Source: Maea johnstoni (lineage: Eukaryota; Annelida; Polychaeta; Spionida; Magelonidae). From it: 64,000 bases of DNA. This document shows, in pieces, positions 45,201 through 62,061 of the stretch; within the stretch, counting starts at the first letter, position 1, and every line of letters starts with the position of its first letter. The notes under the pieces are model-generated. The model worked only from the letters and a program-made list of their open reading frames with translations. It did not search any database and was not told the origin of the DNA. Both the position numbers and the translations under genes were made by a program. Location of the stretch: positions 33,602,827 to 33,666,826 of the forward strand of contig OZ012698.1 in the NCBI GenBank assembly GCA_963942565.1, in the 5' to 3' direction.

Positions 45201-46293
45201 CTTGCGGCACAGGATTAGGCGCATAAGACGCAGGGGGTTGCGTAAGCAGCTGTGATGGTGCAGCGGTTTCTGAAAACATAGGAAAAGGTAAAAGTGGCAT
45301 AGACACAGGTACAGGAACTCCCAACAAATGGCTACCAGTTTTCAAACCTGAAACATAAGGTGTAGAAGCAATAGGCGGTTGGGTGGGAGCAGGTACAACT
45401 GGTTCAGCACGAGGTAATGCTCTTTGTTTATTACCGAACCCATCATTAAGGTAAGCACAAGGGGCTGACACAAATTGGGAGATGTGAGCACTAGAACCTG
45501 ATACCTGGGAGTCATTGTCAATCCCAGATGGCACTTGAGAGGGTTTACCTAGAGACTGGCGTGACCCATGTACACTATGCATTTTAGTATCACAAGACCC
45601 CACTTTTGACCTCGTTTTCAGAAAACTGTCCAACACACTCTGCCTTGCATGAATTACACTTATTTCACTCTTAAGCTTGAGTTCTTCCTCTTTTATTTCC
45701 AGTTTCAACTTCTCAAGCTCAATGGCTTGCATTTCAAGCTTAGTCTGTTTTCTCACTTTTTCCTCCGCTGCCTTCTGTCTATCACGCAATACACTGCTTC
45801 TCAGTGACAACATGCTTGCTTTACTATGAGTCACTGAGTCACCACGTTTCTGCCCGAAATCAATGTTTGAAGCACTATCCTGAGGTGTCACATTGTCCAT
45901 ATAGTTCTGTCTGTGTTCAATTCTAGAGCCACTTCCCAACATGTACTTTTCTGCATTGGCCCTAAAACTCTGAATGGCTACCATACATGTTGTGTCAATG
46001 TTGATATCATGCTCCTCCTTTTCACTAGGAGATAAGAGTTCACGGTATCGTTCATTTGCATCAGAAAAATGTTCATACAAGAGGAGCCAAGATTCGTATT
46101 TCTCATAAATGTCCTCTTTAGTCACCATCGACAGGTCAATTTCATCCATACACTTGTTCAGCTTTCTATAAGACCTGTCTATTTCTTTCAGTTTCACAGT
46201 TTTCATATACTCACGCCCTTTATGGGAGAGTCTTGTCTGTCTTTTCTCTGCCATTTCCAACAGCACTGTACTTTTAGTCCATCAGTAAATGCA

Positions 46294-47784
46294 TGTAAAC
46301 CACAAAACACCAGTTTTCCTTTTCATTGGTTTATTCAATGTAACATTCGATTCATGGTTACATGGTTCATGGTTTCACGGTTCATGGTTGTATCAATGGT
46401 GTTCTAGGTGTTCTTATGGTGATAATGATGATTTACTAAAACAAAAATAAAGAACCAAAAATAAGCACTATAAAAAGTTACAGAATTCTCTAAATTAATA
46501 TAAATAGACTTAAAGGGCAAATGCACCATCAGAATGATTTAGGTTCAAAATGAGCTTATAGGTGTCACCTTTCAAATAAGACCTCCCCCGAACCTGTCCT
46601 CTTCAGCACTACTCAGTTATAGCTTACAGAAGTTCAGCAAGTACCAGGCCTAAGGAAGCTATAGAGGGCATCCATGCATCCCAAGATGCACTCTGTTTTT
46701 GACCTCTTCTAAGCACCAGCCTGTGTCACCAGTGCTTAAGAGATAGCAGTAATAGGGGGCTGGGCTCCCCTTTCCTGCTTAGATTTTCATTCCTGGCTTT
46801 CAATTAGTTGTCACAATTCCCAAAGATTGAACTTCTTCAATTTTCTATTGTATATTCCAACAATCCTTGGAAATTATACTATGTGGTGGCTTTTCTTCTA
46901 TTTGTAGCTTATTGTTGGGTAGAAACCATGACTTCCTAATTGCTATGAAATCAGTTTGTGCTAATTACTTACAGGATATTGCAACACTTGTGTCAGTTAG
47001 CAGTTACTCATGGGAATAGTGTAGGACTTATTAGTATGTGTATTCCTTCACTTCCTGTTGTCAAGATGCTATCTTTGAGTAAAGGATCATGTGGGTCTAA
47101 GGGAGAGGTTCCCTAGGTGAGTCAGATATTTCTATTCCTACAAATTCCTGAATCGCGCAATTCTGCCATTCTATGTAAGTTTTACTTCTTGAAGTTTTAT
47201 TTGCTTCCACAAATTGTGATCAGGGATGAGCCAAGAATAAAAATTAGCAAGAAAGGGAAGGCCAGGCTTCCCTGCTACTGCTATCTCTTAAGCACTGGTG
47301 ACACAGGCTGGTGCTTAGAAGAGGTCAAAAACAGAGTGCATCTTGGGATGCATGGAGGCCCTCTATAGCTGCCTCATGATTGTTACTTGCTGAACTTCTG
47401 TAAGCTATAACTGAGTAGTGCTGAAGAGGACAAGTTCGGGGGAGGTCTTATTTGAAAGGTGACATGTATAGGATCATTTTGAACCTAAATCTTTCTGATG
47501 GTGCATTTGCCCTTTAAAATAGAATAAACTCAAAATACATATGAAATAAGACTTAAAGCAAATAAAAAACTAAATACCTGATGTTGGACCTCAAAGTGAC
47601 ATGTGTTGACAGTTCTGCTGAGAGTTGGTGACTGCCTTGCCACACCTAAAGCACCTGACCAGTGTCCTAACTGAGTGTGCTCAGGATCTATAATTAGAGG
47701 AACTGGTCAGGCGCATGATTCCATATAGAAAATATAGAGGTCAGCACCACCACCAACATCTCTTAAGTAACATAGGCTGTTACA
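46294..47784 (-). repeat. LTR (5' side of the BEL/Pao element) interrupted by a nested element
   Basis: Same LTR as 41799-42276 once the 1,000-bp foldback at 46514-47513 and one target copy are set aside. Confidence 0.85.
46514..47513. mobile_element. 1,000-bp foldback MITE, TTAA target, nested in the LTR
   Basis: TTAA at 46510-46513 and 47514-47517; the other LTR has a single TTAA at the matching place. The termini AGGGCAAATGCACCATCAGA are inverted. The arms stay almost identical for about 240 bp and remain alignable for about 450 bp each, so nearly the whole element is a hairpin. Single arm ends occur at 14190-14233, 49375-49448 and 59880-59948. Probably piggyBac-mobilised (inferred from TTAA). 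Confidence 0.88.
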
Positions 47785-47789
47785 AGTAA

Positions 47790-48444
47790 TGAATATGGCA
47801 AAGAAGAATTGCAATGAAATTCCAAATTGATATCACGTGGCCATGGACACTATTGCAGAAATTGCATCGTGGGAATAATAAGGGGTCCATATATATCTTG
47901 GCATGTATAAACATTTTGGCATGTGATGCAGATTTTTAGATTTCACCAGGTTTGAAATGCATGACCATCCGGATTTAATACTATGATTCAACTGTACTAC
48001 GTGCCAAATTGGTAATCTTACCCTTATGCTGCTGGTGCCTAATTTGACCATCACAAAATTGTGCAAAAAACCTATGAAATGATTGAAATCCTGGCAGTTC
48101 TTGCCAATTAGATGGCGGCTTTTTGAGTAATTATCTCATATTCTAGTTGTCAAGTGACCATCCTCTGTAGGTGGGATGTATTATCTGTAATTACACCTCA
48201 CGTAAAGATTCTTGATTCTGGTTGGTAAAGGTCCATGGGTTAATCGTCATGATTTCCTCACTCCTTAGTGACAGGCTGTTGTCCTTAACAGCTTATGAAA
48301 TAGTTGAATAATTCATGGCAACAGCCATGAGATGGAATACCAGTGAAACTAGTTTAACAAGCCAGACGACAAGTATCCAAAATCTCTGTTGTTTGTAATT
48401 TTTCCCCTTTTGTGTTTTGTATTTGTTCGGTATAATTAAACACA
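47790..48444. other. Non-coding DNA, start of duplicated unit
   Basis: 48090-48180 matches 58970-59065. No gene supported. Confidence 0.5.
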
Positions 48445-48496
48445 TGACATCCCTGTGGGGTTTCCACCAGGATGTGGAAACCCCACAGGGATGTCA
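48445..48496. repeat. Perfect 23-bp inverted repeat (hairpin)
   Basis: Arms 48445-48467 and 48474-48496 are exact inverses, with a 6-base loop CAGGAT. The counterpart region near 59220 lacks it, where a (TA)n tract stands instead. Confidence 0.9.
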
Positions 48497-48875
48497 CATT
48501 TGTAAAAATAACCTGCTCTGTGAAATGGCTGTTACATTTCTTCCCTCCGATGTCAAGATGTGAACTAACTGATCATAAAGGAAATCTGTTCCATTTCGCA
48601 TGCTCTTGACTTCCCAATAAAATGAGAAAAATGAAATGAAAAATATGTCGATGAAATAGTCATTTAATTGTATTGGTTATTTAATTGTTTATTTTCCAAA
48701 TCCAAACTTCTTTCAAGACTAAGGTTGTCCCATCTACAGAGTCGGTTATTCCAGTCCACACCTCCGAACCTGGCAGCAGGATTGCAATATATAAGTTGGG
48801 TGTAATTTGTTTAAATATTTTGGCCAAGTGACAGAATAAGAATCGATCCTGGATGGTAGGTGATTGTGGCTATAC

Positions 48876-48877
<2 letters not shown>

Positions 48878-48916
<39 letters not shown>

Positions 48917-48924
48917 AAGTAGTA
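48878..48924. repeat. (GTA)n microsatellite
   Basis: About 14 GTA units. The counterpart (59556) has a single GT-A word. Confidence 0.95.
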
Positions 48925-51439
<2,515 letters not shown>

Positions 51440-51651
51440 AATGTAGAGGGGATTTTGCCATTGTACAGGTACGCCCTCTGGCGTAGGAATGCCACACGAC
51501 TCGCATCATGGTAGAACACACGTCATCAGTTCATGCCGACGGTCAACGGTGGCGACACCTATCGCCTAGGATCCGGAGAATTTGGGTGTGTCCCTACAAA
51601 CCTGTACCGGCAGCCGCCATAACTTACAATCAGGACTACCTATCGTAACAG
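51440..51651 (+). other. Candidate non-coding 5' exon of membrane-protein gene copy 2
   Basis: A GC-richer stretch ends in a strong donor (ACAG followed by GTAAGCAC at 51652), 2.6 kb upstream of the coding exon at 54238. Read in phase with that exon, it has a TAA just before the junction, so translation would begin in the next exon. Two small upstream frames occur (MPTVNGGDTY.., 29 codons from 51533; MVEHTSSVHA.., 46 codons). The 5' end and transcription are not known. Its duplicate is at 61840-62061. Confidence 0.35.
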
Positions 51652-52734
51652 GTAAGCACTTTTTTCAAGTTGATAATGACTTGGTGATGTTAATGTTCTT
51701 AGTAGTTCATTTAAAATAAACGTATCGGTGGCTCGACGTTTCTGTCTAGATTTTATTTTTCACCCCCTTAACTTGACTCTCCCTTGAAGAAATAGGCACC
51801 CCAAAATTGTTGAGTTGCCAATTTTGGGCAAGCAGTCTCTAAATCCTGGCTAAGACCCTGAGCCACATACTTTAAACATCTTTTTCAGAAATATCCAGGC
51901 ATGAATAGGTTAAGGTTTCTAAAGGCTTGAATCTGATTGTGGATGTAAGTGAAGCAGAACTGAACCCTCTCTGGCCCAAGATTCTAGACACCGTCTGAGA
52001 TCTCCATGGATGCAGGCATGAATGCGTTAATATTTAGATTTGAATCTGATCCTGGATGTTGTAAGTGAAGGAGAACTGGACCTATTCTAACCCCAAATTC
52101 TACCCAGATATTCTTACATTTTCAGAGACCTCCAGATCCAGACATGAATGGGTTTCTAAATTAAAGGCTTGCATCTGATTCTGGATTCTGTAAGTTAAAA
52201 GGAGAACTGGACCCACTCTGACCTGGGTTTCTTAAGCCCCTGTCTGAGGTACGTCTCCAGGCATAAATGGGTTAATATTTAGATTTGATAGGTGATTTGT
52301 TCTTGCTGCTCTTTTCCATGGTAATGAATTTTCGGGGGGCGTTTAGTTACGGAGTCTCTGCTCATCTACTCCGGGCGGGTTTTTGTGGGTACTCAATGTG
52401 TCGACCTTGGCATACCCAAACCGACAGTGCCTAATAGAGGTTCGGGAGGAAGGGTGTTTAGGGTGGCAAGTAAAGTTAACTCATGCCTAGCGCTCTTCTT
52501 AAAGTAGCGGGCTGAATCAGGTTAGACAGCCTTTCTTGAACCTTCAACCTACATTTTGGTTGAATTCATAGTCCGACCTCGTGTCGTTGCGGTCCATTCA
52601 CCCGCCAGAATGACAATGGTGTTGTGTCTCAATTCCCCAATACATGAAATTAGGCCCGCCCTTCTTGGACACGCCCCCATAAATGATTGATGCTATGACA
52701 TTTTTCCGTTTTAAAACACAGCATCTCCACCTCG
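51652..52734. other. Putative intron, duplicated at 62062-63115
   Basis: It contains four to five loose repeats of a roughly 110-bp motif (CAGGCATGAATGGGTTAATATT, AATCTGATCCTGGATGTTGT, AAGGAGAACTGGACC) at 51890-52290. No gene supported. Confidence 0.45.
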
Positions 52735-53330
52735 ATTTTGCTCAAAATAAATGTTCGTTTAATTAATTTTTCTAACATTTTTCTCAATATAGTGCTGAAA
52801 ATAAATGTTCGTTTATTTATTTTTCTAACATTTTTCTCAATATAGTGCTAAAAATAAATGTTCGTTTAGATTTGTTTAGATGTCACGTATGCACCATGAT
52901 GGTGCAAATGTGACACTATTTAAATGCTCGTCTGCATTTATTTACAACATTTTTTGACAGTTTTTGTTCAAAATAAATGTTCGTTTATTTATTTTTCTAA
53001 CATTTTTCTCAATAGAATACTACAAATAAACGTTCGTGTAGGCTTATTTTCAGCAATTTCCTGAAATTTTGCTACAAATAAATGTTCGTAAAGTTTGATT
53101 TTCAGCACCTTTTCTGAAATTTTGATACAAATAAACGTTCGTGAAGGTTTATTTTCAGCAATTTTATGAATGGTTTGCTAAAAATAAAAGTTCCTCAATT
53201 TATCTTTTTACGTTCCTCAAATATATCTTTGCTCAAAATAAACCTTTGTTTACTTATTTTTCTAGCACTTTTCTGAAAATAGTGCTAAAAATAAACGTTC
53301 GTTTAAGTTTATTGAGGTGTCACGTATGCA
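52735..53330. repeat. Minisatellite of about 50 bp (AAATAAATGTTCGTTTATTT)
   Basis: About ten degenerate units, each with AAATAAAYGTTCGT followed by a TTTTTCTAACATTTTTCTCAAT-like stretch. Paralogue at 63115-63712. Confidence 0.85.
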
Positions 53331-53389
53331 CCGTCATACAGACCTCTCTGCTAATCACGAAACCTGACTCAACAACAAACAAGGAAAAT

Positions 53390-54170
53390 TAACCCCATAA
53401 TAACCAAACCATCTAAAAGATCATGGTAAGATTGCTACTAAAGCAAGAGAAAAGATACATATATGTACTCAATACAGGATAACAAAACTGACCAATTCTT
53501 ACATAAATTAACCCACTTATTACCAATTAAACCACCTAAAAGAGCAGAGTATCTGGATTCATGACTGCTACCAAAGCAAGAGAAATGATACACATATCCA
53601 ACACAGGATTTCAACTGGCTAATTATTACACCAATTAACACACTAATTACCTAACCACCTTAAAGAAAGAGAAATGATACATATATTCAATACTGGATTT
53701 TAAAACAGGCTTAAATTCTTATATTGATGAAATTAACCCACAAATTCCCAAACCACCTAAAAGATAATGGAATCAGGACTGCTACGAACTAGAGCAAGCG
53801 AAATGATTCACTTACTCAATACAGAATGCGAAACTGGCTTTCTTAATTATATCAAGTTAACCCACTAATTACCTCACCATCCAAAATATCATGGTACCAC
53901 AGCAAGAGAAATGATACACATATTCAATATTTCGAAACTAGCTATCTTATATCAAGTTAACCCACTAATAACCAAACCACCTAAAAGATCATGTTATCAA
54001 GATGACTGCTACATACTATCTAGAGCAAGAGAAATGATAGCCATACTCAATACAGGATTTCGAAACTGTAGGGCTGCTATTACAGCAAGAGAAATCATAA
54101 TGATACATGCGCAGTGAACAGAAGGCTTTATACAGGATTTCAAAACTGGCTATCCTATATCAAGTTTAAG
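53390..54170. repeat. Tandem repeat of about 120 bp, six to seven units
   Basis: Units carry AACCAAACCACCTAAAAGAT, AGCAAGAGAAATGATACA, CTCAATACAGGATTTC and AAGTTAACCCACTAATTACC. The array ends about 70 bp before the coding exon of copy 2. Its paralogue begins at 63772 and runs off the window. Confidence 0.85.
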
Positions 54171-54264
54171 GCAATGAGAATCCACATTGAGTAATTGACT
54201 CCCTGTTAAATTATTTTCTCTTTTTGTGTGTTTGCAGTAATACAAGGCATCATTCCAAAGGACC

Positions 54265-55167
<903 letters not shown>

Positions 55168-55859
55168 GGACAGAAAAACGTATTTGAGGCGCCCCATGGA
55201 GGCGGTTGGAGGATCTAAAATTCCCAACTTACATTTGCTTTGTCGTATACTATTGTAATCAGCCCTATAAACTCATGAATGTTGATCACCGTTCTATTCA
55301 TTTAAGTTAACACTTAACAGTTAAAGAGTAGTGTGTCTGCCCTAAAGGCAATCCTATTGCACAAAAATACCCTGATCATGTTTTGGCCTTTAATTAGGAT
55401 TTTCTAGTTATTCCTAGACGAAATTCCAAATGTGAATATTATGTTACGCTGAGCACTAAAACGCATCGCAAGGAATTGTAATGGTATTGCCTACAGCGTT
55501 GTAAACGCATCTTGAAATAGAAATAAACGAACAGTGACATGTTGCCATGAATTGATTAATTGATTCGAAAACAAATGAAAACACCTATGCCCGCGTTTAA
55601 AAGCTGTTTAACCATTTAGTATCACGCAGCTGAACCTTAAGCTTACTGAAACTGTCGCCATGCCGAATGTGCACCAGTAGATGATTCTACAAGAAATTTA
55701 AGTCTGCCAAGGAATCATGTAGGAAGGCTTCCAGTGACTTGGAATTAGGCGTATGTTTTCGCTGGGTACTCTGGTGTCCTCCATCACTATTGTTGTACGA
55801 CCACGAGAACAAAGGGCGGCTCCCTTAGGGCCCTCCGCGTTAAATTCCCGGGGGCGGGG
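55168..55859 (+). other. 3' flank of gene copy 2
   Basis: Matches 39941-40028 plus 40235-40800 downstream of copy 1. It includes a likely 3' untranslated region with AATAAA near 55519. After 55790 it is unrelated to copy 1. Confidence 0.5.
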
Positions 55860-56074
55860 GGGCACTCAGGTACAGAGGGGGGCCGCACCTTCGTAACGTA
55901 TTTCGCGGAAGAAGGGGTCTTTTTTAAGACCTCCGCATTTCCGCGATTTTGTAAAAGAAGGGTACTTTTTTGTACCTAGGTACGAAGTATGGGGGTCAAA
56001 ATCCCCTTGTAATCCACGAAATATACGCGGCTCTGACGCCGAGTGACTCCCGAAGTGACTGGGCTTCCGAGTCC

Positions 56075-58149
56075 ATTACGGACTTTCCCGGTCATAGTAA
56101 CAATAGACCCACCGCTAGGATCGCGCTGTAGTAAGCGAGGCCACGCCTACTAACACCTCGTTAGCCAATACGGGACAACTAAATACGCGCGTGAATTACG
56201 TCAACAATCACTCAGGTGGATAGACACAATCTACTAGAATTGAAATCCATCTGTGTAAGAATCTAAATATTCCTCTAAGGCTGAATACTGAATAATCATG
56301 ATTGATTTTGGAATATTCCTTAATTATATGTAATTATGATTATTTGTAATTCATGGTTGGGTATATTTTCAAAGTGCATGTAAACGGGCTAATTCTATTG
56401 TGAATTCTGTATGTCGGTACACTGTAAAATTATAAGTAAACGTTTACCCTATTTCGGTGCAACTGAGCTGCACCCTATTTGGGTAAATGTTAACCCTGGT
56501 ATATGTGAACCGGGTTAACGTTTCCTACTTCAATGGCAGTGCAGGTAAACCATTACTTTTGTGTAGTGGGTAAATGTTTACCCACCAAGGGTTATATGTC
56601 ACCTTATAATATGGGGTAAACGTTTATTTCGGAGGGAGAGGCGAGTATTTATTATTGTGATGCATAACCTTTAACATATATTAATATCAAGTACGATATA
56701 AGATACATAAAACATACATCTACAATAAAACTGCCACGGCAGTCCAGTTATTAATGTCTATTCTTTGTTATTTAAACATGGCTTATTTAGTTCTTTTCGT
56801 CTCTCTTCCTCTTCTTCTTCCTCGTCTCCTTTACTACAAATTGTGTTGGTGGGATTACAACGACTCCTGGTTTTATGTTTTCACTCTGAAACATCATATG
56901 GATAAGAATTCACTATAATTGTGCGAGATTCTAAGATATCTTTTCTCTATCTCTACACCATGACCCTAAACTCCTTCTACAGTAAATGCTGAAACGTGGT
57001 TAAGTGCTAAGTGTATGGATGTTCTATATGTAGGAAGAACACACCAAGTATAAACGTAAGTAATTCCAACGTTACAAACACATCTTAGTCACTTACTGTT
57101 CGAAAATGTGTATAAAACCAGAGACAATATTCCTGCATAGTCTCTATAAAACCTCTTAGTAGAACCCGCTCAATACATAATCCAACCTGGAACTGCCCGC
57201 CACAACTAAGTAACTTGCAGCAAAACTGTGATCTAGGTCACTGTTCCTTTGTTTTAGCTTATCACCATGACTAATGGAAACGTGGTCTTTCAGTTGGTTG
57301 ATATCTGAGACGACAGGATGTATGCCATATGTTTAAACTTCACCGAAACTTCGGTAAACATCTACCCAAAACGGTAAAGGTATAACTATGACATTCACTG
57401 CAATGGGTAAACCTTTACCTTAAGAAGTTGAGGTTTACCGAAAACTGATGTAGGTTCTCTGCTGGAGGTGAACCTTAACATTTCAAGCGGGTTATCATTC
57501 ATCGATGAAAAATTATTTGGGAAGATGTTCACCTAGTAGTAACTAATTAGTGCAAAGTTCACCCACATTACACAAAGGTTAATCTTTTTCAGATAAATGA
57601 AACTCCAAACTAGTTGAACCTTTACTGATCCTTCTTACAATGTAGTTGCCGACAAACTGGTAAACTGTCGGAAATGAGTGCTTATAATCGCACAAACACG
57701 ATTAAACAATCGTCTTTGGTAATCTAGCAAAACACTAAAACAACAGATTTTCAAGTGAAAACTGGAAGCGGGCCCACTTTCAGTAATCACCTAAATTTCT
57801 ATTGAATCATACAGCCAAAGATGTCTACTTTCACGTTCCGGGTGCAATCGCTTGGCGCCAACTTTATAATTTCGTCAAATAATGGGTTGAAATCCGTGTT
57901 TCAAGGCATTTTCCTATCCTTTAAATTGCTTAAAGAAGGGAAGTGTTACCACAAACAGTTCTTTTTAAAAGTGAAAAAGGGAGTGAATGAATCGTTTTTT
58001 ATCAAACTTTTTTTATTTGAAAACATCCATATATATTCAAAGATACAATATCAAGGTGAAACGGTCTATTTTCATAAGCCGAATCCTCAGAAATACGTTT
58101 CCAGTAAAATTCTATTACGATTTTAGTTTAGTAAATTTGACGGCAGCTA
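56075..58149. mobile_element. Insert of about 2.1 kb inside the G-rich element
   Basis: Flanked by CCGAGTCC at 56067-56074 and 58150-58157, which looks like an 8-bp target duplication. The ends are not obvious inverted repeats. A 101-codon frame (57821-58126) has no known domain. The TIR element 56420-57642 is inside it. Confidence 0.45.
56420..57642. mobile_element. TA-flanked TIR element with GTAAACGTTTACC words
   Basis: The left end CACTGTAAAATTATAAGTAA and the right end, reversed, CATTGTAAGAAGGATCAGTAA are similar, with TA on each side. Both arms are rich in variants of the palindrome GTAAACGTTTAC, each arm about 250-300 bp but diverged. No transposase. Confidence 0.5.
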
Positions 58150-58558
58150 CCGAGTCCGCTACGTCATCTGAGCATGCGCACTGCGCATGGTACGAAATGT
58201 GGATGATGCTGCTGCCGCCTCTTGCTGTCGCTAAACACGCAGAGGATTATAAAATCTTAAGTTAAAATACGTGTTCCCGTTCATCCAATGTCAGTGTTTT
58301 GATAAAAGAAGGGGTGTTTATGTAGTGGAAAAAATCAGCGTTTTATTAAAATAAGGGTGCTTTTTTGGCCAGAAATCAGTGCTTTAGGGGTATTTTTTAA
58401 GTTTGATAACGAACATATGCGCCCCCCTAAATACCCAAGTGCCCATTATTTATTACACCTGGCCAGGCCAACATAAATCAATCATATAGGAATATGTTCA
58501 CAAATATCTGAAGACATGATTTTGATATATACTTAAAGTATATGAGAACTTGTCCAAT

Positions 58559-60390
<1,832 letters not shown>

Positions 60391-60667
60391 TTCTTCTATG
60401 CTTATTTTCGGGATATACGGAATAAATTGCGACATATACACCTGCTACGTTGTTAGCATACTGGAAAATATGTTTGCTTTTGTTTTTGTTTGTATCAGGA
60501 GTAAAGTCGTGAGATTTAGTATATAATTCATTCAATTATTTCAAATAGCCTCCCTAATGGTCTGTGTTTTTTCCCTGTGATTAAATACTATTTGTAGTGA
60601 AACTAATTGCTATCTCATCTCATAATATATTCCAATGTAAAAACAGCTATTAAATGAGAAGGTTTTA

Positions 60668-60842
60668 CAGGTGAACTTGGATATGACAGACTCAATGGGA
60701 CCAGGAAAATTGGTCCGTCATATGCAAAATCCGTCGTATACATATGACGAATACTTGATATGCATCGGACTGGGACCAAGCATATCGTCCGTCGTATGCA
60801 AATATCCGTCGTACAGTGGTCCGTCATATCCAAGTTCACCTG
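60668..60842. mobile_element. 175-bp MITE, TA target (Tc1/mariner-like)
   Basis: CAGGTGAACTTGGATATGAC at the left is the exact inverse of the right end. It is inserted where the other unit (around 50390) reads an uninterrupted GGTTTTATTTTGAATT. The right-hand TA now reads TG. Internal words CCGTCGTATGCA and CCGTCATATGCA repeat several times. Confidence 0.82.
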
Positions 60843-61839
60843 TGTTTTGAATTGGTGTCAGTTGAAATACATCGAGCCATTGCTATACGTTCCTGCTTAG
60901 GGCGAAGTATGTATGTATGTATATTAATTGACTCTAAATTTCACATTTACAAAATCATACATAATATTTATAACAAATAAATGGTATGAAACTAAATTAT
61001 ATAATAAATTAAAATATAAACTGTAACCAATACACAAGAACATAAAACAGTGTCATTCGGTAGGATATATACGGGTTAAATCTGATGATAAGCTAGGTAT
61101 ATCCGGAGGTTACCTTGAAAGTTAGCTTGGTGATAGCGCAATGGTGCACGTTATCCCCGCTAGAGCATTTGATGCATACCCTCCAGGGACCAACCCTACT
61201 TTTCAAACATACATGTATGACATTGAAAAAGATTGACGTCAGTTTTTATGTTTCTTACATTTTTCAGTTTTCATATAAAATTAAGTTGAAAAAAATGGTG
61301 ATAATAACCTAGTACCTCATATATTTATCATTGACGACAGTGACTGTCTAATCTTATATTGTTCACTAAAGCATTTAATGCATACCTTCCAGGGACAAAC
61401 CCTAAACTGTTCAAACATACATCGGAAAACATAGGAAAAAGATTGACGGCAGTTTTTAAGTATCCTACATTTTTCAGTTTTCCTGTAGAATTAATTTTTA
61501 CCCCCCCCCCTCCCCCCCAAATTAAAAAAAACAAAAAAAAACAAGAAAATGGTGATAATTACATAGTACCTTATATGCTTATCAATCATTGACGACAGTG
61601 ACTATCTAATCTTATGTTGTTTATGGGTGTGTACCAAAACTAATATAAATACTTTCTTCTTTTTCTTTAATGTCAGATATTTCTATGGACACTGTAAGAT
61701 ATTCCAAAGTACCCGTGACTTATAACTCACTTAATCTATGTCTCTGATTCATACAGCACTATTACATGATGAAAATGAAAAAAGTTTCAGAAAATAAATA
61801 AATAAGGTAACACAAGGTCGCAAAACCAGTTTTTAACAG
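60843..61839. other. Duplicated non-coding DNA with C-rich tract
   Basis: Matches 50395-51440; C tract at 61501-61518. Confidence 0.5.
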
Positions 61840-62061
61840 TGCGGATAAGAAAAAAGCTCTGCCTAAATGTAGAGGGGATTTTGCCCTGTGGCGTAGGAAT
61901 GCCACACGACTCGCATCATGGTAGAAGACACGTCATCAGTTCATGCCGACGGTCAACAGTGGCGACACCTATCGCCTGGGATCCGGAGAATTTGGGTGTG
62001 CCCCTACAAACCTGTACCGGCAGCCGCCATAACATACAATCAGGACTAACTATCGTAACAG
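61840..62061 (+). other. Candidate 5' exon of a third membrane-protein gene beyond the window
   Basis: Duplicate of 51440-51651, ending in the same ACAG/GTAAGCAC donor. The coding exon it would feed is expected about 650 bp past the right edge. Confidence 0.3.

Larger units (their letters stand above)
41799..47784 (-). mobile_element. BEL/Pao LTR retrotransposon, broken, recently inserted
   Basis: Minus-strand element with LTRs at both ends beginning TGTAAACC and ending GTTACA. A 5-bp target duplication AGTAA lies at 41794-41798 and 47785-47789. Parts seen: a gag-like region (about 43999-46266) with a coiled-coil start, a proline-rich middle and a BEL/Pao-type capsid section; a zinc-knuckle and aspartic-protease-like region (about 42727-43977); and a short integrase C-terminal-like region (about 42427-42705). 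I recognise no reverse transcriptase or RNase H. It is a broken fossil with at least two breaks. The LTRs differ by only about 1-2% outside a nested insertion, so it is young. It is absent from the paralogous place near 58560. Confidence 0.85.
55860..58446. mobile_element. G-rich TIR element with nested insertion
   Basis: The left end GGGGGCACTCAGGTACAGAG and the right end (reversed) GGGCACTTGGGTATTTAGGG pair as in the 14590-15044 element. Blocks 55895-56074 and 58150-58446 align to the two halves of that element. Between them lies an insert of about 2.1 kb. The right end coincides with the start of the next duplicated unit. Confidence 0.7.

Noticed and set aside
53390-54170. CRISPR-like array
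   Set aside because: Units of about 120 bp without constant repeat and unique spacer structure, in an animal genome; an ordinary minisatellite.
57821-58126. 101-codon plus-strand frame inside nested elements
   Set aside because: Located in a repeat, low-complexity Lys/Phe-rich, no recognisable family.
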